The notes under the pieces were generated by a model that saw only the letters and a list, made by a program, of their open reading frames with translations, made no database searches and was not told the origin of the DNA. A stretch of 64,000 bases of DNA. Origin: Apoderus coryli. Taxonomy: Eukaryota; Arthropoda; Insecta; Coleoptera; Attelabidae. The stretch covers positions 26,288,001-26,352,000 of the forward strand of contig OU452201.1 in NCBI GenBank assembly GCA_911728435.2, read 5' to 3'. Shown here in pieces: positions 1 to 11,224 of this stretch. Within the stretch, counting starts at the first letter, position 1, and every line of letters begins with the position of its first letter. A program made the position numbers and the translations under genes.

Positions 1-1625
1 TGAAAAAATCGAGCTGCTGCTGGAAACGATCCGCTAGTGCCGGAACTGTAGCCATAAAAGTACTTGAGGCATAGTTTATCCTATGAAAAGGCCCATGGCG
101 ACACATGGGTTTCTAGACGGAACATGAATTCTAAGTTTAGGTAAAAGTTCCTTTCAATACACCTGGTAATTTAATAATTTAGAGAAAATAATAAGGTCTT
201 TCTTGTTTCTGCGAGCCTCCAGTGTAGTGAGATGTAAATGGTCTAGTACAGATATATAATCAAAAACAGCATTCATCCCAGGAGGTCGTCCGAGCTTATA
301 CAAAACATAACGTAAAAAACCTGTTTTGTACGTTTTCTAAACTGTGAATGTCCTAGCATTCTAAATGCTTTATTAGTGATGTCAGTAATGTGAGGATCAA
401 AGGACAGGGAACTATCAAGCAAAACACCGGTATGAACCTGTTAACTCTCCTCCAACGCTGCAGTCAAGTAGTCGACAAATGCCAGAAGATTAACCTTCGT
501 CTATCTGCCGGCATAAAATCCATTCTGGTCGTCAAATACGTCCGACTTGAAAACAGGTGCTAAAATTTTGTTATTAAATTTTCGAAGAGTTTGGCTATAG
601 CGCTAAGGATAGAATTTGGCCGGTAGTTTGAAACATCAGGTTTATCTCCGTTTTTAAAATTTGGTGTTATGAAGCTAGACTTCAGATAATCCGGGAAGAC
701 TCCAGTACTCAATGAGTTGCAAAAAATCAGTGAATTGGTCTAGCCAAGATAAAAGCACAATTACGAAAAAAAATTGGTTAAATTTCGTCTGGGCCAGCTC
801 CGTTATTCACATCCAGAGCAGCTAAACCAGCGTATACATTTGAAATCGATATCCCACAATTTTAATTGCTATTTAGAGCAGAACAGGATCGCGATCGGAA
901 TAAACGGACGCGAAATACCCAGCAAACATATTTTCCAGTTCGCAGTCCCGATAACTACTCTTTGGTCATTTCAGAACATTTCCGCAGGAAACACGTTACT
1001 CAATTTGCATTTACTATTTACAAATTTCATAAATGCTCTCGGTTTGTGAGGTAATTTATACTCAGTGTCATCTATGAAAGCACCGTAATAGTCTTTAGAT
1101 ACTCGCATACATTCACAACGCAATCCGTAAAAATCCCTATAGTACTCGTAACCAGTGGGTTTGAATTTCTTAAGTGCAATCTTCTTCCGGTAAGTGCAGC
1201 TCCTTTCTGTTCAAAAACTTTTTTTTTTGGTACGAAGGCATCGATACAAGAGTAAAGGAAATCGTAGAATGTATCGCACATCTCCAAATCCCCGATAAAT
1301 ACAAGTTCCCACGAAAAACACGCAGCGGCTTCTGACAACAAACTGTAATCAACTGATTTGAAAACATAAAAGAAGCCCTGAGGTTGAGATCCCGAGTCAT
1401 TTTGAAAATTGATCCTATCTAAATGGAAATTGATAACTATCAGGATGAATCAAAATTTCCTTACTAACATGTACGGAAATTGACTCATACCGTACGAATA
1501 TCAAATCCAAATGACTTCCGTTGGAACTCATAACATTAGTAATCTGGAATAAATTGTTTATAGCACAACATATTATTTGAAATACTTTCAATCACTTGTC
1601 TTTGCGCAGGTTATGTTGGTTCGTA
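1..1625 (-). pseudogene. Decayed LINE retrotransposon (Jockey/R1-like), continues off left edge
   Basis: Read on the minus strand, short open stretches in changing frames match the order of a LINE ORF2. The endonuclease end is at about 1590-1400 (MSSNGSHLDLIFVRYES), the linker near 1290-1250 (FYDFLYSCIDAFVPKKK), and the start of reverse transcriptase at about 720-600 (GDKPDVSNYRPNSIL). Thumb and C-terminal pieces follow at about 420-30 (GVLLDSSLSFDPHITD). The segment that should carry the catalytic YADD motif is missing, apparently deleted near 425-470. Stops and frameshifts are common, so this is an old inactive copy. Confidence 0.65.
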
Positions 1626-2555
1626 ATGATCAACGTTCAAACGTTCGCTAAATTCTCTTTGGTTTCTCAGGTATGTGATATATAATATCATGGGTAAAAT
1701 TCGATTGGTCATTATGGTATATATCATTGAATTTAAAAATACGGTAATTTAATTACTTTATCTATAATTTTCCTCGAAATCTCCGATTTTATTTATGGCA
1801 GCGACTAGCAACATGTCTAGTGAAACTGTACGACTATTGTGGTATAAGGTGTGGTCCTGTAGGAAAATTTGTTTGTTTAAATAGAAAATCTAGGTCAAAT
1901 GTTGAAATACCAGACCAAGAGTTTGCGAAATATTTTGGAGTTCTAACAACAACTTCACAATCATATAAACGTTAGTGCAAATTTTTTAGGGTTAACCTGC
2001 ATCGTAACTCTTACGGTCTCCAAGGAAGCATATTTATGATAAGGTGCGTCCGCATTTGTAACAAATTTTCGAACATCACAAACATCTTCTTTCCCGGCAC
2101 GGTATTCGGGGTTAAACCGTGGGATTTTGTCGCATACGCCGTCGTGTGTCTTCCTCCTCCTCATTAATAGTTTAAAATTTATTTGATATATTAAATATCA
2201 CTAAAATCTCACAACGAAACTAAAAATGATATGATATTGTGATAACGTCAAGGAGTCTGGCCTCCTGCAACTCTGAGAAGATTCGTCAAAAACTTTCTAC
2301 ATGTTAGACTTTATCAAGATTAGATAAGACGTTAAGGCACAAATTCCTTGTGATGCTCTGACTTTCAATTAATAGAACAGGTCCATCAAATTAGGTTATG
2401 TGACACAACTATGTCCGAACGATTTGATCCGGCACTTGCTTGGTAAAAGTAGCAGCCTTTCCGGCTTACGAGATGGCATTGAGGAGATCAGTGGCCAACC
2501 TTAGTTTTTTAATAATAATGAATAATACATTTTGAGCAGTTGCGTCAACACTTAC
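1626..2555. other. Intron sequence, nothing recognised
   Basis: AT-rich intronic DNA between the LINE relic and exon E. I see no coding continuity, structured RNA or clear repeat. The next exon of the FN3 domain is not visible here on the minus strand. Confidence 0.4.
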
Positions 2556-2850
2556 CCTGCGTATTGATGTTAAAGTCCTGATAATTCCAATCCGACTCAT
2601 TCTGATCCTCTCCAGCATACACTCTATATTCTAATCGATACCCAATTGGTTCCATCTTTTCTATAAATGTTGCATTAGGAGCCTCAACATACACATTCAG
2701 TAAATTCGAATTTGCTCCAACAACTTCGATTCTACCTGGTGGATTCGGTTTAGTACCTTCGAGGATTGTATAGACTTTATCTAGAGAACCCAACTTATTC
2801 TCAGCAGTACATATGTAGTCTTCATTGAACGTCGTTTGCTTGACTTTAAT
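2556..2850 (-). CDS. Host adhesion gene, exon E (end of Ig, start of fibronectin III)
   Basis: 295-nt exon, phase 0 to phase 1, with acceptor AATTTTTAG and donor GTAAGTG. The first 25 codons finish the Ig domain begun on exon D (KVKQTTFNEDYICTAENKLG, containing the Y-x-C cysteine). After a short hinge (TILEGTKPNPPG) a fibronectin type III domain starts: RIEVVGANSNLLNVYVEAP, then MEPIGYRLEYRVYAG and a Trp in SDWNY. The rest of the FN3 domain must lie to the left of the window. The product is an extracellular Ig/FN3 adhesion protein, probably neural; whether it is secreted or membrane-bound cannot be seen here. Confidence 0.9.
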
Positions 2851-3007
2851 CTAAAAATTAAGGTAATACTTACGTGATTAAGTGTCAAAATATTTAGCAT
2901 AGTATTTGTATTCAAAATAAAAAAATATACAAGGTGGGCACCACATAGACATCGATCTCTTATGGAGGTCTACTATGAGCACTTAATAAAAAATATTTTA
3001 AATATAC

Positions 3008-3250
3008 AGGGCTACTCAAAAAAGCGTGACATATCAAACTAATAATTTTATTTTTATTTTATTGCATATTTTTATTCCTAGCGTCAAATTAAGTGAAGTT
3101 ACCCAAAACTAGAGGATCGGTCTGTTTAGCCCTCTTAGAGTTCAGAACAGAAATCTCTGAGTTGGAATAATTCATTAGCGAGTGAATGCTGATGATAATG
3201 ACCCAAAACTAACCATTTAATGAATATTCAAGTTTTTCCATAAAAAAGGG
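3008..3250. repeat. Dispersed repeat with a copy near 42700
   Basis: The block around 3110-3200 (GAGGATCGGTCTGTTTA, then ACAGAAATCTCTGAGTTGG and GAATGCTGATGAT) recurs at 42704-42783 in the same orientation. It is preceded at 3008 by ACAGGGCTACTCAAAA, a terminal sequence common in insect mariner-type miniature elements. Probably a small non-autonomous transposon; ends not defined. Confidence 0.5.
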
Positions 3251-3432
3251 TAAATGAAAAAGCGTGGTTTGGTTTTATTTTCTCACAGAAATTTATAAAA
3301 ATAAAATTCTGGTAAACTAATACTATGTACCTATGTACATAAAAATTGTACGGCATAGTCATAAAAATTATAAAATTTTTCCACGACTTTTATTGGCATT
3401 ACTTTCTTATATCAAAATATATAAATAATTAT

Positions 3433-3779
3433 AACAAGATGTTTTTGCTGACATCTAGTGTGAGCAGGCAGATGTGCCGGAATTCCCTGGCGGGAGGCTT
3501 TATTTGTGTTGCTTCTTGTCCGGCCATCGTTTGTGAACTGTATTTGACCGGGCATATATCCTGCTCACACTAAATCTCGCCAACAACAGTTTGTTGTCTT
3601 TCATATCTCGTGCTAGTATAACCTCTTCGTGAATGCGGAAATTTGGATCACACAGCTTGCCGATCACCACTGATGAGTTGTGGATCAACGAAACGGCCCG
3701 TCTGGTGAAAGCATGGTGGTGTGAACCAAATTTCCAGCATAGCTGAGAGTCTTGTTACTTTACTTAGCAAGCGATTCAC
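3433..3779 (+). mobile_element. Hammerhead-ribozyme element, copy 1
   Basis: A 347-bp unit flanked by a 14-bp direct repeat, ATATAAATAATTAT, at 3419-3432 and 3780-3793. Its left half is a hairpin: GCTGACATCTAGTGTGAGCA near 3446 and its inverted partner near 3558-3585. The right half holds a hammerhead ribozyme (about 3658-3712) followed by an AT-rich tail. Copy 2 at 60090-60435 has the same left boundary (AGATGTTTTTG, then GACATCTAG), the same ribozyme and nearly the same length, but the middle of its left hairpin is in the opposite orientation. No protein is encoded and no poly(A) tail is visible. The target-site duplication points to retrotransposition; class is otherwise unknown. Confidence 0.75.
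3658..3712 (+). ncRNA. Hammerhead ribozyme, type I, copy 1
   Basis: All core elements are present and correctly spaced. Stem I TCACCA (3664-3669) pairs with TGGTGA (3703-3708). The core is CTGATGA (3670-3676). Stem II is GTTG/CAAC around a TGGAT loop (3677-3689). GAAAC (3690-3694) is followed by a two-pair stem III (AC/GT, loop GGCCC), and the cleavage triplet GTC ends at 3702. Stem II is GTCG/CGAC in copy 2, a compensatory change. Self-cleavage after 3702 is predicted from known hammerheads; the two-pair stem III may mean efficient cleavage needs a dimer or the long stem I. Confidence 0.88.
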
Positions 3780-4170
3780 ATATAAATAATTATTTTACTT
3801 TTAATTAAATATTATAACAATATTTACGTCACAATAGTTACGAAAAATAGGTATTTAATTTTGTTTGATTGGCCTAGCTCACAGATTCTTAAAATGTATA
3901 AAATCGTCATTGTCATAGAGCTTACTTTATCGATGAATAAAACCTTTAGCGTAGAATAATATTGGAAGGCACGTTTTATCACTTCACGAAAATACGTTTT
4001 TGAATATCTACGCGCGATTCGTAAATACTGCTAGCATCCTCACGAGAGAATTAAAACAATATCTTCCAATAATAGTGTGTACTAAAAACAAACTAAATTC
4101 ATATAATAATAATATAATTTGTTCATTCTAAAGAAGTAGTCCATGTCGAAGTGGAGTAGAATAATTAAAT

Positions 4171-4850
4171 ATTCTTGAAATAAAAGTCTACCTCCACACA
4201 ATCAATTTTAATAGATATCTCCAATAAAATTACATATGTCGATAATTACCAAACATGTTTCGCAGCACCCGGCCGCATCATCAGTGGTTATCAAAAATTC
4301 TTACGAAAAGCTATATCTTATTATTATTACATGTTATTATTGTTTAGGAATATTTATCAATTCACTATGCGAAAAAATGGTTTATTATTATTTAGTCATA
4401 AAATTTTGTTATTATTAAGTATTAAATTTTAGTTAAAACATTAAAATTAAGACATTAAAAACTCCTATTGTTCATAATATGAGCTATTATAATTATTATA
4501 CTTTTCTTTTTGTAAATCATTGAAAATTTTTTTTAATTTATCAAAAATCGTTCTTAATTGATTGCACTCTCACACTGTATTGCGTGTCTTAACTAAAATT
4601 TAATTCTTAATAATAAAAAAAAATTATGACTAAATAATAATTTGTTTCGCACAGTGAATTGATAAATATTCCTAAACAATAATAACATGTAACAATAATA
4701 AGATATAGCTTTTCAGAAGAATTTTTGATAACCACTGATGATGCGGCCCGGTGCTGAGAAACATGTTTGGTAATTATCGACATATGTAATTTTATTGGAG
4801 ATATCTATTAAAATTTATTGTGTTGAGGTAGACTTTTATTTCAAGAATAT
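4171..4850. repeat. Inverted-repeat pair carrying two hammerhead-like motifs
   Basis: Left arm 4171-4407 and right arm 4619-4850 are inverted copies separated by about 210 bp. Each arm holds one hammerhead-like core pointing away from the centre of the pair: minus strand at 4248-4288 (CTGATGA, stem II GCGGC/GCTGC, GAAAC, then TGGT pairing with ACCA) and plus strand at 4731-4771. In the right copy the closing stem II pair is broken (G opposite A). Both have an extra T between CTGATGA and stem II, so catalysis is less certain than for the elements at 3658 and 60311. The outer parts (AAGTCTACCTCCACA and its partner) resemble the locus at 50930-51370. Confidence 0.6.
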
Positions 4851-4929
4851 ATAATATAATTTGTTTTGTCGATTTGTTAAAATATTAATTTTAAATAGAA
4901 AGGAATGCATTTAAAATTAATATTTTTTT

Positions 4930-5040
4930 ATTTATTATAATTTGTTATTGTCGAGTTATTAAAATATTAATTTTAAATGCATTCCTTCCTATTTAAAATT
5001 AATATTTTAATAACTCGACAAAAACAAATTATAATAAATT
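4930..5040. repeat. AT-rich palindrome
   Basis: A near-perfect hairpin: TGTCGAGTTATTAAAATATT and what follows up to about 4978 is repeated in inverse orientation at about 4990-5025, ending AATAACTCGACAA, with only a few bases between. A degenerate further copy lies just upstream at 4866-4900. Confidence 0.7.
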
Positions 5041-6435
5041 GTAGATATGATAACTACGTAAGTAAAATTATGATTTATATATGTGTACTCGTATGTGTCT
5101 CGTAAATGTTTTAAGATACCTGAAGAAGGCAAAATGTAAAAAAAACCGAAACGTACGTCGTATAATATACAAAAAACCGAAATGTCAAATATAGGAAAAA
5201 TATAAACTGAATGAATAATTATAGTAGATAGTATCTATATAATTTATGAACCCAAACAAAATAAAATAATTTTTTAATATTGACCAAAAGGGTACCAAGA
5301 AAAAAATAAAACAAAAAATTTATAGAGAACATTCTATATTTTGGAAATCATTATTATAAACGTTCCGTTAAAAAATACATTTTGGGGTTCATACATGAAT
5401 AATGAAGACCCACTATTCAATAAATTATAAGGTAGCGAGATACGAGGAGCTTACAAACGGCAATAATTTCAAAAAATACAAAAGCCATACAAATTCTCTT
5501 TGCTGGATCTGGTACAGTTGTTTAGAAAGTCGGAAAACCATATTCTTCTATCTTTACTGCCAACAGAGATAACCGGCAAAATTAATTACCTACATTACGT
5601 CAGACAATAAGTCAGTTATGAAGTGCCTCGAATCCATAGGATGTTACGATGATGTCAATTTTGACAGTATTTAGTAGTCGTTTGTTTATCTACGGTTGTG
5701 TACATACAGAAGTTTTTAACAACTTGGAAATCCACAGTTAACTACGCATATGATGTTTTAACAAATTTTCTACAAATGCCCAATTTTCTTAAAAGCATTC
5801 AAAAACCATTTTTGGTATCTAAAACAATGTGATGAAGCGGTTTTTCAAAATATTCTGAATAGAAAAAACACTACCTCAACATTTTCAGTCGTACAGTAAA
5901 TACAATCCATCATGATTAATGATTACCAGAATATATAAAGGAATACTTATTAAGTAAGTTGTCTTCTCAGGTATAAGCAATATCGGAAATTCAATAATTG
6001 ACTGTCCTGAATAAAGCTTAATGAGTAATGAAATTTATGGATTGCATATTGTTTTAGTTATCAGGTTACCAAAAAATTGTATAAGCTTTTAAATTTATTT
6101 TGAATATTTCTATCCTTAATTACCAAGAACAAATTTTTGTATCTATTTCTCTGCTACGTGTAGATATGTATCTCTAAATTGTCATTAATGGGAACTTCAA
6201 ACAATAAAAGAAAACACAGGTGGTTGTTGAATTAGTTATCGATTTAATTTGTTACTAAAGATTTATTTAATAATTGTAAATTTTACCACATAATTATGTA
6301 ATAAAAGAAAGAGAGAATAAAATGAATTATTATGGGTAAAAAAAATTACATCTCAGACTATTTAGCTAAGTCTTTCTATAAATTGCCTTAATATTAATTA
6401 ATTGGATAATTATTTTTAAGTAACAGGTATCCCTT
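5041..6435. other. Intron sequence, no gene
   Basis: AT-rich. At 5115-5160 there is a weak hammerhead-like string (CTGAAGA, later CCGAAACGT), too degenerate to call. Otherwise no coding or repeat structure was recognised. Confidence 0.35.
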
Positions 6436-6439
6436 AATA

Positions 6440-6890
6440 GGGACAATATTGGGTCTCGTCTTCTAAGGGCTTGCACGTCAATTAGTTCCCGGTGGAAGGA
6501 ACATTTTCAGAAACTACTAAACAGGGACACGAATGTCGATAATGCAACACTCGCTCGAACACATAGACCAATCCAACAACACTTGGGAGATGTACCTTCT
6601 CTGCAAGAAGTTGATACAAACAACAAAGCAGCTGGCTCTGATGGCATATCTCCTGAGATTTTTCAAGAAGGAAGACCTGTGATATTGGAACATTCTCATG
6701 TCAAGAAGTGTGGCTTAGATGTGAAGAACAACTGGGAGCAGATCGCGAACGACCGACTGAGATAAAGACTATTTAGAGACGACCATCAAGTTTTTGAGGA
6801 GCAGCGTCGACAACATGAGGATGCGAAGAGATCGGATCGATGGTACAGCGCACCTACATCAGCCCGTAAATAGTGGTGATTGGGGGTCAG
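6440..6890 (+). pseudogene. RTE-type LINE, internally deleted 3' part
   Basis: The plus-strand translation from 6500 reads RWKEHFQKLLNRDTNVDNA, then NNKAAGSDGISPEIFQEG, the linker and first motif of an RTE reverse transcriptase. It then jumps within one open frame to KKCGLDVKNNWEQIAND, the far C-terminal tail of the same protein. The tail also occurs in the fragment at 41150-41590, confirming one family. The catalytic polymerase core is deleted, leaving a short fused frame (6583-6765). Confidence 0.65.
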
Positions 6891-7597
6891 GCCAGAGAAT
6901 GACTTCTCTGCTACGGTACTCCTGGCGAGCCGTACTGCCTGTAGCCACAACAGTGCGACAACCAAATCACTATCAAAAGCCCTGCGGCGATCGGGAAGCC
7001 GCGACGGAAGCAGGATTGTGTGATCTAGAAGCTCCTCATAGCAAACCGGCACTTAGACGGCGAGTGTGTGGTGGCCGTTCAGGTTCAGGATTTGGGACTG
7101 CGGATCTATTCGTGTCCTGCACTTGTGACTGAACAGTCCTTTTTAGGGTCCACTCTGCTCACCCCGCATGGGGAGAGGGCTATAAAAGGTGCCCTAAACA
7201 TAGTCAGTCCTCCCATCCGCCTGTCTCGGTAACCGCGTCCAGAGGGTACACCACTTGCCGTCGAAATGATAATAATTATAATACAGTTAAACATTTGAAC
7301 TTCGCGAAATGGAACGTCCGCACACTCATGGATACTAACACCAGTAATAGACCAGAACGACGTACGGCAATTATAGCCCGTGAACTAAAACTATCCACAT
7401 TGACATTGCTGCCTAAAGTGAAAGCAGAAGATCAATTAAAAGAACATGTGGAGGCTATACTTTCTTTTGGATAGGAGAAAACGACAATCAACCCCGTATC
7501 CATGGTGTCGGATTTGCAATTAGAAATTGCTTAATTAGTTATTTGGACGAACTACCATCTGGCATAAATGAGAGGTTGATGACCCTTCGCCTCAGGC
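6890..7597 (+). pseudogene. RTE-type LINE, 5' UTR and start of endonuclease
   Basis: A GC-richer leader (6890-7265) contains CTATAAAAGG at 7181 and leads into broken frames of an AP-type endonuclease: KFATWNVRTLMDTNTSNRP, ERRTAIIARELK and, further on, RIHGVGFAIRN-like sequence. The wording is that of the RTE/BovB endonuclease often annotated in insects as craniofacial development protein 2-like. It stops at 7597, where transposase coding begins. Placed head-to-tail directly after another RTE fragment. Confidence 0.6.
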
Positions 7598-8745
7598 GTG
7601 GATTACTCAGTCCAACAACGTGTGTTTTGTGTAGGAACTTACATAAGAAGCAATTCGATAGAAGAACTTAGGCGTGCATTCCGGCGTCAGTTTAATAGCA
7701 ACAATAAGGGTCACGCGCCAAATCGAAGAACTGTTAAGTTATGGGTTCGTCTTTGGCGTGAAAATGCTTCTGTGCAAAATTTGAAGAAGCCTGGACATCG
7801 ACGAACAGTTCGTACACCAGAAAATAATGAACGAGTTAGATTTGCATTTACGAGAAGTCCTAAAAGGTCTGCTAATCGACAAACCGTTATCCTAGGAATA
7901 TCGAAGGAAAGCTTAGATCGAATTCTTCAAAGGGATTGAAAATTTCATCCCTATAAATACCAAATGGCACAGCACCTGCGCAATCAAGATAAAGAAGCAA
8001 GGTTAGCATTTTGTCAAGAATTTTCGGATTTACATCAAGGAGCAATTCACAGTCTCCTAATGACCGACGAAGCAAATTTTTATTTGAACGGCATGGTTAA
8101 TAAACAGAATTTTAGATACTGGTCAAATGAAAATCCTCGTGAAATCGTTACACAGAACCTCCATAATCCAAAAGTTGTTGCGTGGGGTGGAGTTGGATCT
8201 TTTGGTATTATTGGCCCTTATTTTGTTGAGGATGAAAATAACCGCGCTGTAACAGTAACATCCGAGCGCTACGTTAATGTGCTAGAGACATTTCTCATTC
8301 CAGAATTAAATAGACGAAGATTACTAGGTAAACAATGCCTTACTATTCCAACAATATACCGCCAGAAACTCAATGAGGATCCTGCGAGAAATGTTTAATG
8401 GCCAACTCATTACTCGATTCGGAGATTTGTCCTGGCCTTCGAGGTTCCCCGACTTAACGGCACCCGATTTTTTTCTGTGGGGATATTTAAGAGCCAAAGT
8501 GTTTGCGAGTCATCCAGGTACGATCAAGGAACTGAAAGTCAAAATTCGTAAAGAAGTTGAAGGAATAGACGAAGGTTTGCTACGCTACGTGTAATGAACC
8601 ACTTTTTATCTAATATTGAAAAAATATTTATATGTTATCATAAATCCCAAAGAGTTAGCTGTAATTTAGTAAAAGAAAAAGTTTGTTTTGTTAACTAAAA
8701 ATATTTTCATTCAAATATTAAAATGGGTAGTCTATTATGAGTAAC
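7598..8745 (+). pseudogene. Mariner-like transposase (DUF4817 type), catalytic Asp deleted
   Basis: The N-terminus is a DUF4817 helix-turn-helix (YSVQQRVFCVGTYIRSNSIE), in frame to 7939, then a stop at the end of RILQRD. The DDE part resumes at 7964: SLLMTDEANFYLNG has the first catalytic Asp (TDEA), and NPKVVAWGGVGSFGIIGPYF follows. After 8335 the frame shifts and FQQ is followed directly by YTARNSMRILREMF. Family members normally have FQQDGATAHTAR here, so six codons with the second catalytic Asp are gone. The end is intact: FPDLTAPDFFLWGY. The start codon is GTG (7598) where ATG is expected and the 5' terminal repeat is absent. The 3' end near 8735 has GAGTAACCCTGTA. Confidence 0.8.
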
Positions 8746-8885
8746 CCTGTATAAAAATTACATAATCTTGCACCATTTGCTGTAAGTAAATTTCAACTCA
8801 ATGTTGTCTGGATTTTGGAATACAGTTTTTACTATTTATTTGTTATTTATTATGGGAATTAGCTGAAAAACAATTATTACTCTAC

Positions 8886-9076
8886 CTTCAAAATTGATCT
8901 ATACTCAGTATCATTTATAATCTTTCCAATGTGTTTCCGTTCTTTGTTCCTTCTTACGGACCAAATGAATGTTGGGGGTGGTTCTGCTTCAACTTCACAA
9001 ATTAAAACAATAATTCCACCATCGTACCCATAAACTTCTTCTTCTTTAGCGTAGTGTGGTGGTAAGCGTGGTTCAT
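8886..9076 (-). CDS. Host adhesion gene, exon D (front of the next Ig domain)
   Basis: 191-nt exon entering in phase 1 (split codon reads His) and leaving in phase 0 at AAG|GTAGAG. It encodes EPRLPPHYAKEEEVYGYDGG, then VLICEVEAEPPPTFIWSV, with the first Ig cysteine and the conserved tryptophan 14 residues later, then a charged stretch ending YRSILK. The proline-rich A-E-P-P-x-x-F-x-W pattern is typical of insect Fas2/NCAM-like Ig domains. The second cysteine lies on exon E. The reading frame is open and codons look normal, so this is a live exon and not a pseudogene piece. Confidence 0.9.
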
Positions 9077-11100
9077 CTGGAAATAAAATAGAAAATACAT
9101 TAATTTGGCCCTCCTGGATTTTTTGTGTGATTTTCATAAAATTTAATTAATGAAATATACCAGCTAAAAAGAATTTAATAAACATGTCAGGTAACAATAT
9201 GTGCAGATCGGCTACAAAATTTAATAATAGTAAGAAAAAGTTCCGTGGCGCAGATTTTGACTCGCAACGTAACGACGACAAAGACTTTACGTTAACACGT
9301 ATCATTCTTGTGACGTGAGTTTTTACGACGACTGTATGCGTAATTATTTCGTTTTTCTTTAATTTTTATAAATGCACCATAACTTGGGTGCGACTCGTAT
9401 ATTCTTGAAATTTTAGTTAGTCACATTAATTTCAAAGTGTAATCTGAAACTTTCTTTTACACATTTTTCACTAAATACACATTGACACACTATTAAATAT
9501 AACGTACAATATTTAAAATAATTTGAAAAGGCAACTTAACACCATTGCACTTTTTTCTTTGGGGTTACGTGAAAGACAAGTTTTATTCCAATACTCCCCA
9601 GCCAATTGAAGCACTCATAGACCTGTCGTTATTGATGAAATGGGGTCGCAAATGTGTGAAAAAAGTATAGTCGTGAAAAAGGCGTTGTGGAGGCCATCTT
9701 TCTGATATTGTTTTTCATTATTAATTACAAACCTTTCTTTATGGAATGAAATAAAAATCAAATGATATTTTACAAATATTAGGTTTTTTTTTAAATCAAA
9801 ATGAAACCTCTAATTGGTAAAACCAATACTTACTCCACTACGATATATGACTGCTTCGTCACTCTCAGGTTGGGAGCAAGCAAACTTCATTGTGACAGAC
9901 CATTCAGGCCATACTAGTTTTATCCGAAACTTATTTGAACATTTACGGTTGTCCAATCATAAAGCCTTTATACCATTCTTACGTAAATATCAGGGTGATA
10001 TTTCTACCTCATAAAAACAGTTAATTAGTTTCCTATAGTAGAAAATGAACCCATTTACCTTTTATGCTATGTATCCACATACCCATAAAAACTAATATAA
10101 AGTTATATATAGAGACAGCAAATGACAGTATTACTTGTCATCTATTACAGCTGAAACGGTTCCCTATTGGATTCTTTTAATTACCTACCTCCCTGTGAAT
10201 GTCAGACAACTGTCGGTATAGTAAAACTTTTTAGATGGAAAACTAAAAGCAGTATGATTAGACATGATATTTAGATTCATACCTAATTAGTTCGGTCGTA
10301 AAATTTCTTGTCTGGACATTTATTAATATTAAAATATAGTTATTTCGCACCATCTACAACACGTCACTTAGAAATTAGAAATATCATTTAAATTGCGCCA
10401 AATATATTTATCAAAAATTCAGGAAATGTATTTCAACGTTGAAATACTTGATTCTTTACTGGTAATGTTTGGCCAACTTCCAGGAGCAGACCATATTAAT
10501 ATTTTTAATATTGGAGAAACTTGAGAGTTTATTATTTGCTGAACATGTATTGCCATTATAACCCTTAGTAGACAGTCCTTGTATCATTAAGATTAAAATA
10601 AATTCCGCATACTTTTTATTTATCTATCGATATCGGTTCTCTAGTACATACCGTCGGTACTCTTATCGGTTATCTACTTTTCAACCAATAAGATGTCTTA
10701 ATTTTGACTAATTACAATAGCAACCAAAAAATTGTGCCAGAACCGTTTGAAAACAAATAGCAAATCGTCAACATAATGTCAAAAAACAACAATACCTTGA
10801 TAAATTAATATAAAATGTCAGGCTGGATTTATAATTTTATTCCAAATTTTGGGGCGAAATTTTCTTACCGAATATCACAAGAGCCTAAATTATTTCCGAA
10901 AATTTTTTGGAGTCTCGAATAATTATTGACAGTTTACTATATTATGTTTACTATGCCCGCAAATGCTTCGTTCCGAGTTACACGGAGTTAAAGTTTTCCT
11001 TAAAAAGTGATGATTGATTTATTGCTCTGAAACCGGTCGAAGTAGGCAAGGACTTCAAGAGATACTTATTGCACATTTTTCGACATCCAATTAAGAATTT
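9077..11100. other. Intron sequence, no gene
   Basis: AT-rich intronic DNA upstream of exon D. Short open frames, for example 9814-10014, show no recognisable domain or codon bias. No clear repeats were noticed. Confidence 0.4.
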
Positions 11101-11224
11101 TATCTTCATCATTGGCGCGCATACGGGTAATGATCTCTATATTAAAAAAAAACGGTTGTGTCGCCCCAAAACTGTAAAGCAGATAAAAATGATGTATCAC
11201 TTGACCTCTACTCCTTTATGAAAA

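Noticed and set aside
5112..5160. CTGAAGA...CCGAAACGT as another hammerhead
   Set aside because: Stem II would be two pairs around a long A-rich loop and stem I does not form; too weak to call.
6794..7132. Plus-strand frame of 112 codons
   Set aside because: Lies in RTE 3' and 5' non-coding sequence; GC-richer composition alone keeps it open.
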